A stretch of DNA of 64,000 bases from Clostridia bacterium (GCA_017430535.1 JAFRMR010000023.1:62001-126000); one strand, 5' to 3'; positions 27,275 to 38,400 are shown, counted from the stretch's first letter. Numbers and translations are program-made. Notes: a model not told the origin generated them from the letters alone.

Positions 27275-28744
27275 TTACCCCCAGGGATTTTCATCAGGAT
27301 AAGGAATGGATGCGGGACGGTTGTAATCAATATTCTCAACACCGTAGTACCTGAATACTTCATAAAGGTATTTGCCGCAATGGCTGAAGGCAACGGCTCC
27401 GTGATGGGGGAAGCGCTTTGCAATAAGCACATTCCTGTAAAATCTGCCCATTTCAGGGATAGCAAAGACACCGATACCGCCGAAGGATCTTGCGGCAACG
27501 GGAAGAACCTCGCCTTGAGCGATATAGGAGCGAAGAACTCCCTGACTGTCACACTGCAGGCGGTAGAAAGTGATATCCGAAGCGGCAATATCGCCCTCAA
27601 GAGTGCCTCTGGTGAAATCCGGCTCGCTGCCGGCGGGCTCAAGCAGACGGTGCTGGATGAGCTGATATTTTACTGCGCATCCGCTGCACATTTTGCAGAA
27701 AGGAGTATTGCCGCAGTGGAAGCCCATAAATGTATCCGTAATGCTGTAATCAAACTTGCCCTTTATATCTTCATCATACAAATACTGAGGCACGGAATTG
27801 TTGATATCAAGAAGGGTTACGGCATCATCCGTAACGCAGGCGCCGATATACTCGGAAAGTGCGCCGTAAATATCAACCTCACAGGCAACGGGGATGCCTT
27901 TTGATGCAAGGCGGGAATTGACATAGCAGGGTTCAAAGCCGAACTGCTCCGGGAAAGCGGGCCAGCATTTATCTGCAAACACAACATATTCTCTGTCGCC
28001 CTTATGGTCCTTTGCCCAGTCAAGAAGGGTTATTTCAAACTGAGCCATTCTTTCAAGCATATCATCATATATGCCGTCGCCCATTTCGCTCTTCATATCT
28101 GCGGCAACTTCTGCAATCCTGGAATCTCCGCTGTGGGCTTTGTAGGCAACAAGCAGGTCAAGCTCGGAATTTTCCTCAATCTCTATACCCAGCTCATAAA
28201 GCCCCTTGATGGGAGCGTTACAGGCGAAGAAATCCTGAGGCCTCGGGCCGAAAGTGATGATTTTAAGGCTATTTATGCCGATAATTGCCCTTGCAACGGG
28301 GATAAACTCTTTTATCATCTCCGCGCACTGAGAGGCGGTGCCCACGGGATAAGAGGGAATATACGCTTTTATGCCGCGCATACCCAGATTATAGGAGCAG
28401 TTGAGCATACCGCAGTAGGCATCTCCCCTGCCGTTAATCAGATCTCCGTCACCTTCGGCGGCGGCAACAAACATTACGGGGCCGGGGAATTTCTTTGCAA
28501 GGAGGGTTTCAGGAGTTTCGGGGCCGAAGTTGCCGAGGAACACCACAAGAGCATTTACGCCCTTTGCAAGCACATCATCAATGGCCTTTGTTACATCCGC
28601 TTCATTTTCAACGGTTACGGGGCATTCATAAAGCCCCTCTCCGTAAGCTGAAACGATATTGCTCCTCCTCTGCTGGGAAAGAGTGATTGGGAAGCAGTCT
28701 CTTGATACGGCAACTATGCCGGGTTTAACTACGGGAATATTCAT
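27275..28744 (-). CDS. L-fucose/L-arabinose isomerase family protein
   Basis: 489 residues of the FucI/AraA fold. Visible: an N-terminal Rossmann-like part (NALVVFLGNFGPETPE), CEVDIYGALSEYIGA with a likely metal-binding Glu/Asp, and GFHCGNTPFCKMCSG with the conserved His and an unusual cluster of cysteines (Cys at three positions within 10 residues, more nearby). The family converts aldoses to ketoses using Mn2+. Being 3 bases upstream of xylulokinase, a pentose substrate such as D-xylose or D-arabinose is likely; sequence cannot separate these. Start preceded by AAGGAGAT. Confidence 0.82.
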   Translation of the reverse strand: MNIPVVKPGIVAVSRDCFPITLSQQRRSNIVSAYGEGLYECPVTVENEADVTKAIDDVLAKGVNALVVFLGNFGPETPETLLAKKFPGPVMFVAAAEGDGDLINGRGDAYCGMLNCSYNLGMRGIKAYIPSYPVGTASQCAEMIKEFIPVARAIIGINSLKIITFGPRPQDFFACNAPIKGLYELGIEIEENSELDLLVAYKAHSGDSRIAEVAADMKSEMGDGIYDDMLERMAQFEITLLDWAKDHKGDREYVVFADKCWPAFPEQFGFEPCYVNSRLASKGIPVACEVDIYGALSEYIGACVTDDAVTLLDINNSVPQYLYDEDIKGKFDYSITDTFMGFHCGNTPFCKMCSGCAVKYQLIQHRLLEPAGSEPDFTRGTLEGDIAASDITFYRLQCDSQGVLRSYIAQGEVLPVAARSFGGIGVFAIPEMGRFYRNVLIAKRFPHHGAVAFSHCGKYLYEVFRYYGVENIDYNRPASIPYPDENPWG

Positions 28745-28757
28745 ACTGTTATCTCCT

Positions 28758-30827
28758 TTAATTTATCTCAATTTCAAATTTTTTATTCATTGCGTCTTCG
28801 GAATCCTTGCCCACATAAAGGGTGTATTCCTTTTCAAAATACCAGTCCTCTGTTTCGGGATTATAGAAACGAAGGTCATCCTTTTTGAAGGATACAACCG
28901 CCCGGACATTTTCGCCTGCAGGCACAAACACCTTTGAAAAGCCCTTGAGGGTTTTTACGGGATGATCGCCGGGAGCTCCGGCGTAAACCTGAACAACGGT
29001 TTTGCCGTCATATTCACCGGCGTTTTTAACGGAAACAGACACTTCAACGGTATCGTCCTTTACCTGAGCTTTTATGCGGCTGTACCTGAACTCCGTGTAG
29101 GAAAGTCCGAAGCCGAAGGGATAAGCGGCGGTTTTGCCCTCTGAATCAAGCAAAGTGTAGCCGTGGTATCCGCTGTAATCAATCTTTCTTGTTTTATCCC
29201 CGGGGAAAAGAAAACCGGGGTAGTCATCCTCTGATTTTGCAACGGTAAAGGGAAGGTGACCCGAGAAATTTTCCCGGCCGCTGAGAAGGGCCGCAAGAGC
29301 GTTGCCGCCCTCCATACCGCTGTAAAATGAATGCAGAATTGCGGCAGGCTGTTCCTTCCACTCTTCAATAACATAAGCGCTGCCGCCGATTATATTCACA
29401 ATAACATTTCTGCAGGAAGCGCAGGCGTGGCGGATAAGGGTAACCTCCTCTTCGGGAATGCGGAGCGAGTATCTGTCACCGCCCATACCTTTCTGCTGCA
29501 GGTCGTCATTTTTGGAGAAATTGGCAAGATTTTCGCCCTCCTGCAGGTAATCGCTGCCGACGCACAGGATAACGGCATCACATTTTTTGATTTCGCTCTC
29601 TTTGGGAGTAATTGACGTCCCTTCGCAAAGCACGACATTCTCTTTGCCGAACACATTGCAAAGGCCCTTGTAGGGGGTAACGGCGTAAGGGGGATGAACC
29701 GAACTCGAGCCGTGATCGCCAAGGTTGATTTTATCCGCATACCTGCCCACAACCGCTATTTTCGCGCCCTTGGCAAGGGGCAGAACACCGTTGTTTTTAA
29801 GCAGAACCGTGCCCTCGGCAGCGGCTCTGTAAGCAAGGTCACGATGCTCTTTGCAGGCAACCACGCTGCGGGAAGGCCGCTTTATGCGGGGCGTTATTTT
29901 TATAAGTCCCCTGAGAATGCTTTCAACGGAATTATTAATATCCTCAGCGGAAATCTTTCCTCTTTTAAGGTCAAGAGGAAGAGTGGCATAGTGCATAATC
30001 TGGGGCATTTCAATATCCATACCTGCTTTCAGGGCCTTGGGGGCATTTCTTACGCCCATAAGAAAATCTGAAATTGTAAAGCCCGTAAACCCCCATTTAT
30101 CGCGGAGAATATCTTTGAGAAGATATTTGCTTTCGCAGCAGTGATCCCCGCGGAAAAGGTTATAAGCCCCCATAATTGACATGGCCCCTGCATCAATGCA
30201 GGCCTTGAAATGGGGAAGATATACCTCGTGAAGGGTAACATCATCGCACTGAACATCCACATCAAAGCGGATATTCTCAATGCTGTTGACGGCGTAATGC
30301 TTGGGGCAGGCAATAACGCCCTTTTCCTGCACCGCCTTTGTAAGGGCAACACCCATTGCGGAAAGCAGACAGGGATCCTCACCGTAAGTTTCCTGAGCTC
30401 TGCCCCAGCGGGGATTGCGCAGGAGGTTTATACAAATACCGGCAAAGTAGTTTGCCTCCCGGGCTATTGCTTCATCAGCCATTGCAAGGCCGATTTCATA
30501 CTCAAGCTCCGGGTTGAAGGATGCGCCGCGGCTCATAGGCACGGGGAAACAGGTGCTGTCCCCCATCACAATACCCCGGGGGCCGTCGGTAAAGGCGACT
30601 TCGGGTATGCCCAGCCGTTTTGCGCCGCCGCTTATACAGGGGCGGTGATTATACTTTCTGCCTTTGAAAATCAGATCGTGGCCGTTGCGGAAAAAGAACT
30701 TCTTACCCGACAGCATTTTAAGCTTTTCACCGGGAGTCAGTTCGCCACGGAGTTCCGAAGCAACCCGGTAAAGATTTTCATCCGTAGGGTTTTCGTTATA
30801 GGCTTTTACCGCCTGTTTAAAATCCAA
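28758..30827 (-). CDS. GH3 beta-glycosidase (beta-glucosidase/xylosidase type)
   Basis: 689 residues, three GH3 domains. The TIM barrel has TDGPRG (80-85), NPRWGR, CPKHYAVNS (174-182) and the nucleophile D254 in FTISDF; the alpha/beta sandwich spans about 310-530; a fibronectin-III-like domain ends the protein. No signal peptide, so it cleaves imported oligosaccharides from the non-reducing end in the cytosol. A TTG start is required (the nearby ATG is in a closed frame) and is supported by AAGGGGG 8 bases upstream. Co-transcribed with the isomerase and xylulokinase, so beta-xylosides are a reasonable guess. Confidence 0.9.
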   Translation of the reverse strand: MDFKQAVKAYNENPTDENLYRVASELRGELTPGEKLKMLSGKKFFFRNGHDLIFKGRKYNHRPCISGGAKRLGIPEVAFTDGPRGIVMGDSTCFPVPMSRGASFNPELEYEIGLAMADEAIAREANYFAGICINLLRNPRWGRAQETYGEDPCLLSAMGVALTKAVQEKGVIACPKHYAVNSIENIRFDVDVQCDDVTLHEVYLPHFKACIDAGAMSIMGAYNLFRGDHCCESKYLLKDILRDKWGFTGFTISDFLMGVRNAPKALKAGMDIEMPQIMHYATLPLDLKRGKISAEDINNSVESILRGLIKITPRIKRPSRSVVACKEHRDLAYRAAAEGTVLLKNNGVLPLAKGAKIAVVGRYADKINLGDHGSSSVHPPYAVTPYKGLCNVFGKENVVLCEGTSITPKESEIKKCDAVILCVGSDYLQEGENLANFSKNDDLQQKGMGGDRYSLRIPEEEVTLIRHACASCRNVIVNIIGGSAYVIEEWKEQPAAILHSFYSGMEGGNALAALLSGRENFSGHLPFTVAKSEDDYPGFLFPGDKTRKIDYSGYHGYTLLDSEGKTAAYPFGFGLSYTEFRYSRIKAQVKDDTVEVSVSVKNAGEYDGKTVVQVYAGAPGDHPVKTLKGFSKVFVPAGENVRAVVSFKKDDLRFYNPETEDWYFEKEYTLYVGKDSEDAMNKKFEIEIN

Positions 30828-30855
30828 ATCTCATTCCCCCTTTTATATAGAATAA

Positions 30856-31941
30856 TTATTGAGCGGGTTTAAGAGTTATTACTTCATAATTGCAATGGGC
30901 CTGGGTGCGCATAGGCACGCGCCAGCCGCAGGCGCCGGAGCTGACATTCAGAACTGCGCTGCCCACATTATAATCCCCGTGAACAAAGCCGATAAGAGCA
31001 TAAAGAGGCTTCAAGGGGAAAAGCTGGCCGGCGTGGGTATGGCCGGAGACCTGTAAATCCATACCCGTTGCAAGGTTTTCTTCGGCCTCAACGGGCTGAT
31101 GGTCCGCCACCACAAGATAGGCGGAGGGGTTGGGATTGGGCAGAGCATCGGCTTTTTTGCGCCCATCCCCTTCCGTAATATCCTCCCTGCCGAGAAGAAG
31201 CAGATCGGGAGATATGGTAACATACTCATCCTTAAGAACAGTGATTCCGTTTAAAGTTATTTCTCTTTCAAGCTCTTCGGCTGTATACTGCCTGCCGTTT
31301 GCATATTCGGCGTGGCCCTGACGGTCGTGATTGCCGAAAACATAATAGACGGGCACATCAAAATCGGCAAACAGGGAAAAAGTATACTGCATTTCATCCT
31401 TGGTTGTATAATCATCGGTTATATCGCCGCCGAGGATTACAAAATCCGGATTCTGAGCCTTGATATCCCTTACGGTTTTTTCGGTAACGGAAAAAGGCTG
31501 GGCGCTGCCTGTATGCATATCCGCAACAAACACGAACTTATGCTCCGAAGTAAGCTTCGGTGAAGAGTAGGTATGATAAGCAGGCCTTACGGTTTCCATA
31601 TTAACAAAGCCGTAAACGAAGAACAGTATGCCAAAGCACAAAGCCGCTGCAAGCTTTATTGAAAACTTTTTCTCTTTTTTGGAAACTTTGCAGAAAACAG
31701 CGTAAACGGAATCCACAACCGCATCTGCAAGAAGGGCGGCATAGCCCGCAAACAGCAGAGGCTGAGCCGGCCTTAAAACCACTGGACCCGCCAGAACAAG
31801 GACGGCAAAAGCGATTGCGGCTATATATTTGGCCGCAGTAATAACTGCCCGTAAAGAGGGCTTGATTTCTTTCTTTCTGAATAATACACGCAATGCGGTG
31901 AGCACCGCCTCCCAGGCGGCAAATAAAAGCACAAAACTCAT
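30856..31941 (-). CDS. Membrane-bound metallophosphoesterase (YkuE-like)
   Basis: 361 residues. About four N-terminal membrane helices (to ~125), then a calcineurin-like phosphoesterase domain with complete metal motifs: ADMHTG, GGDITDD, FGNHD and GHTHAGQLFP. Related YkuE-type enzymes act at the outer face of the membrane; the substrate is unknown (possibly a lipid or glycan phosphoester). ATG 31941 overlaps the GH4 stop as ATGA and has GGAG at good distance, so it is preferred to the ATG two codons earlier. Its place inside a glycosidase operon is notable. Confidence 0.85.
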   Translation of the reverse strand: MSFVLLFAAWEAVLTALRVLFRKKEIKPSLRAVITAAKYIAAIAFAVLVLAGPVVLRPAQPLLFAGYAALLADAVVDSVYAVFCKVSKKEKKFSIKLAAALCFGILFFVYGFVNMETVRPAYHTYSSPKLTSEHKFVFVADMHTGSAQPFSVTEKTVRDIKAQNPDFVILGGDITDDYTTKDEMQYTFSLFADFDVPVYYVFGNHDRQGHAEYANGRQYTAEELEREITLNGITVLKDEYVTISPDLLLLGREDITEGDGRKKADALPNPNPSAYLVVADHQPVEAEENLATGMDLQVSGHTHAGQLFPLKPLYALIGFVHGDYNVGSAVLNVSSGACGWRVPMRTQAHCNYEVITLKPAQ

Positions 31942-33302
31942 TTCCATTCTCCGATATATTCTTTATTGTGGGCAAGGTATTCATCCGTAAGCTCCGAAGC
32001 CAGAGAGTAGCTGGCAACAAGAGGATGAAGGGTAAGGGCTTCAACGGCCCTGACCCGGGATTTTGTTCTTATGGCCTCTGAGGCAAGGCGCTCATAAATT
32101 TTAACCCTTCGTATGAGCTCAAGGTTCTGCTCATCCACTTTGCCGAAATTATGGGGAACAGCCCTGCCGCCTTCAATATCACAGGTTATTTCCACAATGT
32201 CCGTATCCTCAAGACCTTCTATTGCACCGCCGCTAGGCACGCAGAGAATCATTGAATCCCTGCCGCCGCTCTGCTCAATTTCAATGAAATTAAGGGCTAC
32301 GCCGGCATAACCGCCGTCATCTTTTTCAAAAATATCAAAGTGCCAGCGGGTATTTCTTTTTACCCCGGATTCTGCGGCCATATAGTTATTTTCTCTTTCG
32401 CCGTACCAATATTCAAATATCTCAAGGGCTTTGTCAAAATCTTTTTCAACATCGATTTTTTCAAGCTCGGCGGTCATTTTTTTATTTATTTCCGCAATCT
32501 GCTCGCCCCTGGTCTGCGGAGCGTTCAGGATATTGGCAACCGCTTTTTCACGATAGTAGAAATAGTAAAGGTACTCGTTTAAAATTGCTTTGCGTTCCCT
32601 TAAAAGGGACTTGTCAAAATATCTTAAATCCGTTTCGGAATAGGCTTTATCGTTTTCGATTATCTCATTTAGGACTTCCCTGCCGTCAATCCTGATACTG
32701 CTGAAATACGAGAGATGATTAAGGCCGTAAACCTCTCCCCTGGCGCTGCCCTCGGGAGCCCCGTAAAGCTTCTCAAAGGTGCGCAGCATTCCGCTGGGCG
32801 CATCGCAGATACCGTAAGTGAAATCATAGCCCATATCACGGAGAGTCTGGGACACAACCCCGGCGGGGTTTGTGAAATTAAAGACCTTACAGCCGGGCTT
32901 TGAATACTTCTTTATAAGTTCGCAGTACTCAGCCAGAGCGCCTACGCTTCTCATAGCAAAGGATAGGCCTACGGCGCCGGTGGTTTCCTGACCGAGGATG
33001 CCTTTTGACAGTGCGATTCTTTCATCACGGACACGCATATCATCGCCGCCTACACGGATGGTGGTGATAACATAATCCGCATCTTTCACGGCTGCGACCG
33101 GGTCGGAAGTAAGAATGAAATCAAGCGACGGGTTTATTTTTCCGGCGGTGATTTTTGCCATTTTGCCGTAAATATTCAGTTTCTTTTCATCCGTATCCAT
33201 AAATACCAAAGTATCAATATGAAGTTTTTCCGCCTTCTGGGCGATACTTTTGGCAAGGAACATGGAGCGGACACCGCCGCCCCCTATAACAGCAAGTTTC
33301 AT
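31938..33302 (-). CDS. GH4 family glycosidase (6-phospho-beta-glucosidase type)
   Basis: 454 residues. GH4 enzymes cleave by an NAD+ and Mn2+ dependent redox-elimination route in the cytosol. The NAD loop is VIGGGGVRS (5-13); NFTNPAG (142-148) is the family signature; Cys166 (GICDAPSG) and His196 (GLNHLSYF) match the metal ligands. Classic substrates are 6-phosphorylated disaccharides imported by PTS, but no PTS gene is seen here; some GH4 members take unphosphorylated sugars. Follows the secreted phosphatase gene, with GGAGGA upstream. Confidence 0.88.
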   Translation of the reverse strand: MKLAVIGGGGVRSMFLAKSIAQKAEKLHIDTLVFMDTDEKKLNIYGKMAKITAGKINPSLDFILTSDPVAAVKDADYVITTIRVGGDDMRVRDERIALSKGILGQETTGAVGLSFAMRSVGALAEYCELIKKYSKPGCKVFNFTNPAGVVSQTLRDMGYDFTYGICDAPSGMLRTFEKLYGAPEGSARGEVYGLNHLSYFSSIRIDGREVLNEIIENDKAYSETDLRYFDKSLLRERKAILNEYLYYFYYREKAVANILNAPQTRGEQIAEINKKMTAELEKIDVEKDFDKALEIFEYWYGERENNYMAAESGVKRNTRWHFDIFEKDDGGYAGVALNFIEIEQSGGRDSMILCVPSGGAIEGLEDTDIVEITCDIEGGRAVPHNFGKVDEQNLELIRRVKIYERLASEAIRTKSRVRAVEALTLHPLVASYSLASELTDEYLAHNKEYIGEWK

Positions 33303-33321
33303 ACAGCCGATCCTCCGTGGC

Positions 33322-34317
33322 TCAGATAAATGATGTGCAAAGGGTTATAAGCAGGGAAAAGGCGCTGAGCAGGGTATCGGGTATATCATTGAGAACAGCC
33401 CTGCTTTCGCCTTCAACGCCGCTGAAAAGGTCCGCAGGTATGCGGGAAGTCATATAGGAAGGCCTCTCTATACCCAGGGCATAGAGAACAATGGCGCTGA
33501 CATCTCTGTTACGGGTGTCGGTATCCATTTTTCCGCCTTTCGCAACGGTTTTGCCCCTTACGGCAACGGTGGTGTCGGTTTCTCTCTTGGTAAGGCCCCA
33601 GTGCCCTCCGGAAACCATTTCGCCGTGATCGGAAACCAGAATGATAAGAGAGCTCTCCTCAAGACCGTTTGCGACTATTGAATCAAATATTCTGCCGATA
33701 TATGAATCAACAACGGTAATCTGATTAAGGTATTCGGGGGCTTTGCTGCCCACTTCGTGGCCAATGTGGTCAACACTGTCAAAGTGAACAAACATAAGCT
33801 TCGGGGCATTGCCTGCATCAAGATAGGCGCAGACTTCGCCGGCAAGGGCTTCATCCTCGCCGTTATTGACTTTGGTAACGCCTATGTCGTTTTCAATAAT
33901 ACCGATGTTTATATTGTTCCAGTGAACAAAGGAAGCAAGCTCGGCATCGGGAAACGCTTTGCGGGCATAGGTGAAAACCGTGGGATATTTTGTATCTGAA
34001 GAGCGCTCCTGAGAGCCGGCTTTATCATTGGTAATACCGTGCTGAAGGTAGGATACGCCGGTGAAAATCGCGCCCCAGTTCTGGCCGCTGACGGTTATCA
34101 TTTCCGCCCTGGCGGTATAATCCACCGCTCCGTCTTTGAATATTCTGTCAAAATTCGGGGTATCGGTTTCGCCGAAAAACCTTCCGGCCCCGTCAACACC
34201 GATAATAAACACATGCTCATAGCCGCCGAAAGAATCATTTTTTTCTGCGGCAAAAGCGGGTAAAACACAGGCAAACAAGAGCACTGCGCAAAGTATAACC
34301 GCCGTAAGCTTTTTCAT
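33322..34317 (-). CDS. Secreted alkaline-phosphatase-superfamily phosphodiesterase-like protein
   Basis: 331 residues with a signal peptide (MKKLTAVILCAV... to about residue 24). The alkaline phosphatase/NPP fold shows the first metal ligand D42 (IGVDGAG), a TVSGQNWGAIFTG segment with the likely Ser/Thr nucleophile near 75-77, FDSVDHIGHEVG and VSDHGEM (metal-binding Asp/His). The last ~18 residues are hydrophobic and could anchor it. Start chosen at the signal peptide methionine, with GGAGGT upstream; longer in-frame extensions have no family resemblance. Probably removes or transfers phosphoesters from glycans or lipids outside the cell, next to intracellular mannosidases. Confidence 0.8.
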   Translation of the reverse strand: MKKLTAVILCAVLLFACVLPAFAAEKNDSFGGYEHVFIIGVDGAGRFFGETDTPNFDRIFKDGAVDYTARAEMITVSGQNWGAIFTGVSYLQHGITNDKAGSQERSSDTKYPTVFTYARKAFPDAELASFVHWNNINIGIIENDIGVTKVNNGEDEALAGEVCAYLDAGNAPKLMFVHFDSVDHIGHEVGSKAPEYLNQITVVDSYIGRIFDSIVANGLEESSLIILVSDHGEMVSGGHWGLTKRETDTTVAVRGKTVAKGGKMDTDTRNRDVSAIVLYALGIERPSYMTSRIPADLFSGVEGESRAVLNDIPDTLLSAFSLLITLCTSFI

Positions 34318-34342
34318 ATTGAAATACCTCCGCGTTAAGGTC

Positions 34343-35449
34343 TTATTCTTCATCTGTAAATACATCCCTGATTGCTTCAAGGTAGCCATAGCCGTAAACA
34401 TCATCCGGCTCAAGGTAACTCATTTCGGTCCACTCGTTCCAGGAGTTTATTGTAATAAGCGGAACATCATTGTATTTATCGGAAAACTCCTTGGCCATTT
34501 CAAGGCCTTTTTTGAATTTATCCGGTGTGTTGTCTTTCATTATGGGGTAGGTAATATGCTGATACCTGGGGTTATTATCCCAGCCCACGGAAATATGGGG
34601 ATAGAAAGGCACAGAATACTCGCTGTGAATTCTTTTCCACTCTGCATCAACATCCTTAAGGGCATCGTAATAGCTCCTGCTCATATCCGCAAAATGGATA
34701 AACTGATAGTGGGTAACGGAATCAAGGCCCAGCATATTAACAAGATCTTTGGATGAGCCGGTTTTTCCGGAATCCACGCCGCTTATATTCACGGCGTTTT
34801 CGCTGTAAATAACGCCCTGCAGGTGAAGGCCGGGAAAGCCCGCCTCTATGGTAAGCTTACGGAAGCAGTCAAGAGCTTCACGGGTTTTGTCAATGCCGCC
34901 GAGCCCCCTCACAAGGTTACTCAGCTCATAAATCATAAACACGGGGCGGCCGTCAATCTTATAGTAGTTGGGCTTTTTGAAATACATATCAATAACCCTG
35001 CGGCAGATTATGTCAAATTCGCTTCTCGGCTGGGATCCGTACCAGATGGTTTCTTTAACATCGGTTTGGCGCTTATCCCAAAGATAGCCGGCATCGTGAT
35101 TTGCCCACATAAGGTAAAACTGCATATTTTCGTTGCCCTTGGCTTTAAGAAAGCCGTCATCAAGGCACTGCTCAAGGAAGGGGCGGCGGTCATACCAGTA
35201 CCAGTCATAAATAAACACATTTACGCCGTGCCTGAGGGCCTCTTTAATCTGAAATTCCATAACTTCGGGGTCCGCTTCATCCACAGTGCCCCAGAGAGGC
35301 TTACGGGGCAGAATCTGCCCCTCTTCACGGGACTCGGCGGAAAGCACGGACTGCCACTCGCCTATTCTCTGTTCCCAGAACTGATATGCCCTGGGCTCTT
35401 TGCCTGTATAAGAAGGCCATATAAATGCGGCTATATCGTATTTTTTCAT
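34343..35449 (-). CDS. GH99-like (WbsX) protein
   Basis: 368 residues resembling WbsX/glycosyltransferase-associated GH99-like TIM barrels. Signatures: AFIWPSYTG at the N-terminus, FIYDWYWYDRRPFLEQCL, and the C-terminal NSWNEWTEMSYLEPDD that carries the acidic residues of this family. True GH99 enzymes are endo-alpha-mannosidases; bacterial WbsX-like proteins have few characterised members. The surrounding GH38 and the mannosidase theme make mannan-type glycans plausible. No signal peptide. 4 bases from GH38 upstream. Confidence 0.85.
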   Translation of the reverse strand: MKKYDIAAFIWPSYTGKEPRAYQFWEQRIGEWQSVLSAESREEGQILPRKPLWGTVDEADPEVMEFQIKEALRHGVNVFIYDWYWYDRRPFLEQCLDDGFLKAKGNENMQFYLMWANHDAGYLWDKRQTDVKETIWYGSQPRSEFDIICRRVIDMYFKKPNYYKIDGRPVFMIYELSNLVRGLGGIDKTREALDCFRKLTIEAGFPGLHLQGVIYSENAVNISGVDSGKTGSSKDLVNMLGLDSVTHYQFIHFADMSRSYYDALKDVDAEWKRIHSEYSVPFYPHISVGWDNNPRYQHITYPIMKDNTPDKFKKGLEMAKEFSDKYNDVPLITINSWNEWTEMSYLEPDDVYGYGYLEAIRDVFTDEE

Positions 35450-35453
35450 TGTG

Positions 35454-38400
35454 TTACCTCACAACTTTTATTGTTTTGATTTCAAAGGGACGGAAGGAAA
35501 GGTCAATGCAGCCGCCGGAAACCGACAGTGCCTCTTTTTCATCCTCAAGCATATTTGTAAGAACTGCTTTTTCAAAGGGAACATTCAGCCTGATGCAGGC
35601 TTTTGCCGCCGTGCCTTCACACTCATAGGCGCGGATAACAAAGGAGGCGGTGCCGTCCTCTGCAGGTTTTAAGGATTCAACTATTACATTGGGAGCGGAT
35701 ATTTCCGCAACCGGGTTTATATCGGCTCTGCCGGAAACGGAAACAATGGGGATATTAAGCTCATATGCGGGCTTTACAACGCTCTCGGCGCCGAAGCCGC
35801 AGTTATGAGGCAGCAGGGAATAGGTCATTTCATGAAGGCCTCTGTCCCCCGTTACATCCGGGTGGTCTCCTCCCCTGTGCAGGGAAAGGCGCAGGTTACA
35901 GTCACTCAGGGAGATGCCGTACTTGCAGTCATTGAGGAGCGCAACGCCGAAACCGGGCTCGCTGACATCCGTATAATTGCGGTTGCAAACCTCAAACTTT
36001 GCTATTTCAAGGGAGTTATTCTCGGTGGTGGGGCGTTTTACGCAGCCGTACTGAATCTCACATCTGGCATCTTTTGAATTCACATCAAGGTCAAAGCCGG
36101 CCTTGAGAAGGCGGTGAGGGCTCTGCCAGTTTACAAGGGTATGAAAATCAACCCGGGGGCTGCCGGCATAGCAGACCATATCTTGGGTAATGACCGTACC
36201 TTCGCCTATATCGTAGATACTCCTCAGGCGTATTTCAACGGGTCCGTCGGAAACAAGTTCCCTGCCTCTGAAGCCGCAAACGGGCTTAAGGTTATCGACG
36301 GCATCCTTTTCAATATCCCAATTATCATAGGACAGAGGAACATCCTCGCCGAAAAGAAAAACATTGAGGGGCTCGCCGCCTGCCTTTTTAAGCTCTCTGC
36401 CGGATGCAGTATCAACAAACGATGAAATATATCCGTTATCATCAAAAGTTATCCGGGCAAATGGGGTTACAAGTGAATTGCCGCTGTAGGAAAATGGGGT
36501 TTCTGCGGCAAAAGGCTCAGACGCAAGCTCAATACTCCTGCAGCCAAAGCCGGGAATATCGAGACCGCCTACGGCAAGCTTTTCTATGCCGTTTATATCG
36601 GTATAACGTTGTGAAGGCAGATTTGCGGCATAGCCGGGCGCTTCAATAACAGTCGCGTCCCGTCTGTCAAAAGAGAGAGTATTGAAAAGGGTAAAGCCTT
36701 CGCTGTTATCTGTAAGGGATGAAGCGTAATCTGCCGCAGCTTTTTCATAATTATCAAGCAGCTCATCCATTTCTTTATTATACAGTTCGTAAACGGGTGT
36801 AATGGATGTGCCGGGGAGAATATCGTGAAACTGATTTTTAAGCAGAATCTTAAGCCATTTATCGCTGCTGTGATTGCGGGCATTGCCCGAGAGCACATTG
36901 AAATACTCCATATTTCTCAGAGCATACTCCGCCTTGCGGTTTTTGCGCTTAACATTGTGCATCTGGGTAAGGGTGCCCCTGTGCAGCTCAAGATAGAGCT
37001 CATCGCTGTATACGGGCAGGTTATCCTTCTGGGTTTCAAGCTCGCGCATAAACGCGCTCACGCTCATTGGCTCAATAAGCGGCATACCGGAGGTTTTGCG
37101 CGCCCGCCTTAAAGTTTCAATCATACCCGGTGTAGGTCCGCCGCCGCCGTCACCGTAGCCGTAGGCAAGCAGGCGCATATCCGTGGTATCTTTAAGAGAA
37201 ATATCATTTACACTGTTTTTGCAGTCATCAACATCCGGCCAGCAATGAGTGCGGGCAAAATGTGTAAGAACCCCGGTGCCGTCAATTCCCTTCCACACAA
37301 AGCTTTCAAAGGGGAATTTATTGAGCTCATTCCAGCTTATTTTGGTGGTGAGGAAGTAACTGACCTCACAGCCTTTCATAATCTGGGGAATATTGGCGTT
37401 ATAGCCGAAGGTATCGGGAAGCCAGAAGGAATCGGATGTATAATTGAAATTTTCTCTTGTGAACTGCTGACCTTTGAGAAACTGCCTTACCATAAGCTCG
37501 CCGGAGGTTATATTGCAGTCGCACTCAACATACACGCCGCCGTTTGGTTCGTACCTTCCCTCGGCGGTTCTCTTTTTCATTTCCTCAAAAATTGAGGGAT
37601 AATACTCCTTCATCCACTCACCGTGGAGGGCGGAGGACTGAATGAAATTATACTCCGGGTACTGTTCCATAATGCTCAGGGCGTTGGAATAGGTGCGGGC
37701 GCACTTGCGCACGGTTTCTGCCACGGGCCACAGCCAGGCTGTATCCATATGAGAGTGACCGGTAACCCCAACTTTACCGAACACACGGGAGTTTTCTCCG
37801 CTGAAGAATTCCCCGGAAATTTCAAGTGCCTTTTTTACGCCCTGTTTTATCTCGTCATCAAGAGCGTGCTTGGGGTAGATATAAAGCACCTCGTTTATTC
37901 TTTCAAGGGCTTTCTTTGCTTTGCCTGATGCAAAGCTGTCACCAAGATGCTGGGCTGCCCCCAACAGCTCGCGTATATCAAAAATAAGATTGAAAATATC
38001 ATCGTTTCTTGTGCAGATATCAACGCCGTTATATGTGTGCATATAATCCTCGGCGGGGATATCGGGATACTCATAATTATTGTAGGGATCCGTATCAACA
38101 TCAAAATGCCCTGCGTAGCACTCAAAGGCAAGCTCTGCCTTTTCACCGGCGGCGAAAAAGCCGATGAACTGGCTTGCGTGGTTTCCGCCGGCAAACTCTC
38201 TGTTTTTTGAATTGAAAATTCCCCTGGGCATGCCGTTAAGGAAAAAGAGCTGCTCCCTGCCGCCGCACTGAGAGACAACATAAAGGTTTTTACCTTCCAG
38301 CCCGGCATGAACGGTGAAATCCCCTTTTACCCAGAGATTCTGCCACTCGCCGCCCCAGGAATATCCTTTTGACACAGGAGCAAAGCCGTTAACAGGCACC

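Noticed and set aside
27035-27904. A 289-residue plus-strand open frame
   Set aside because: Antisense to xylB and the isomerase, with no ribosome binding site and atypical composition.
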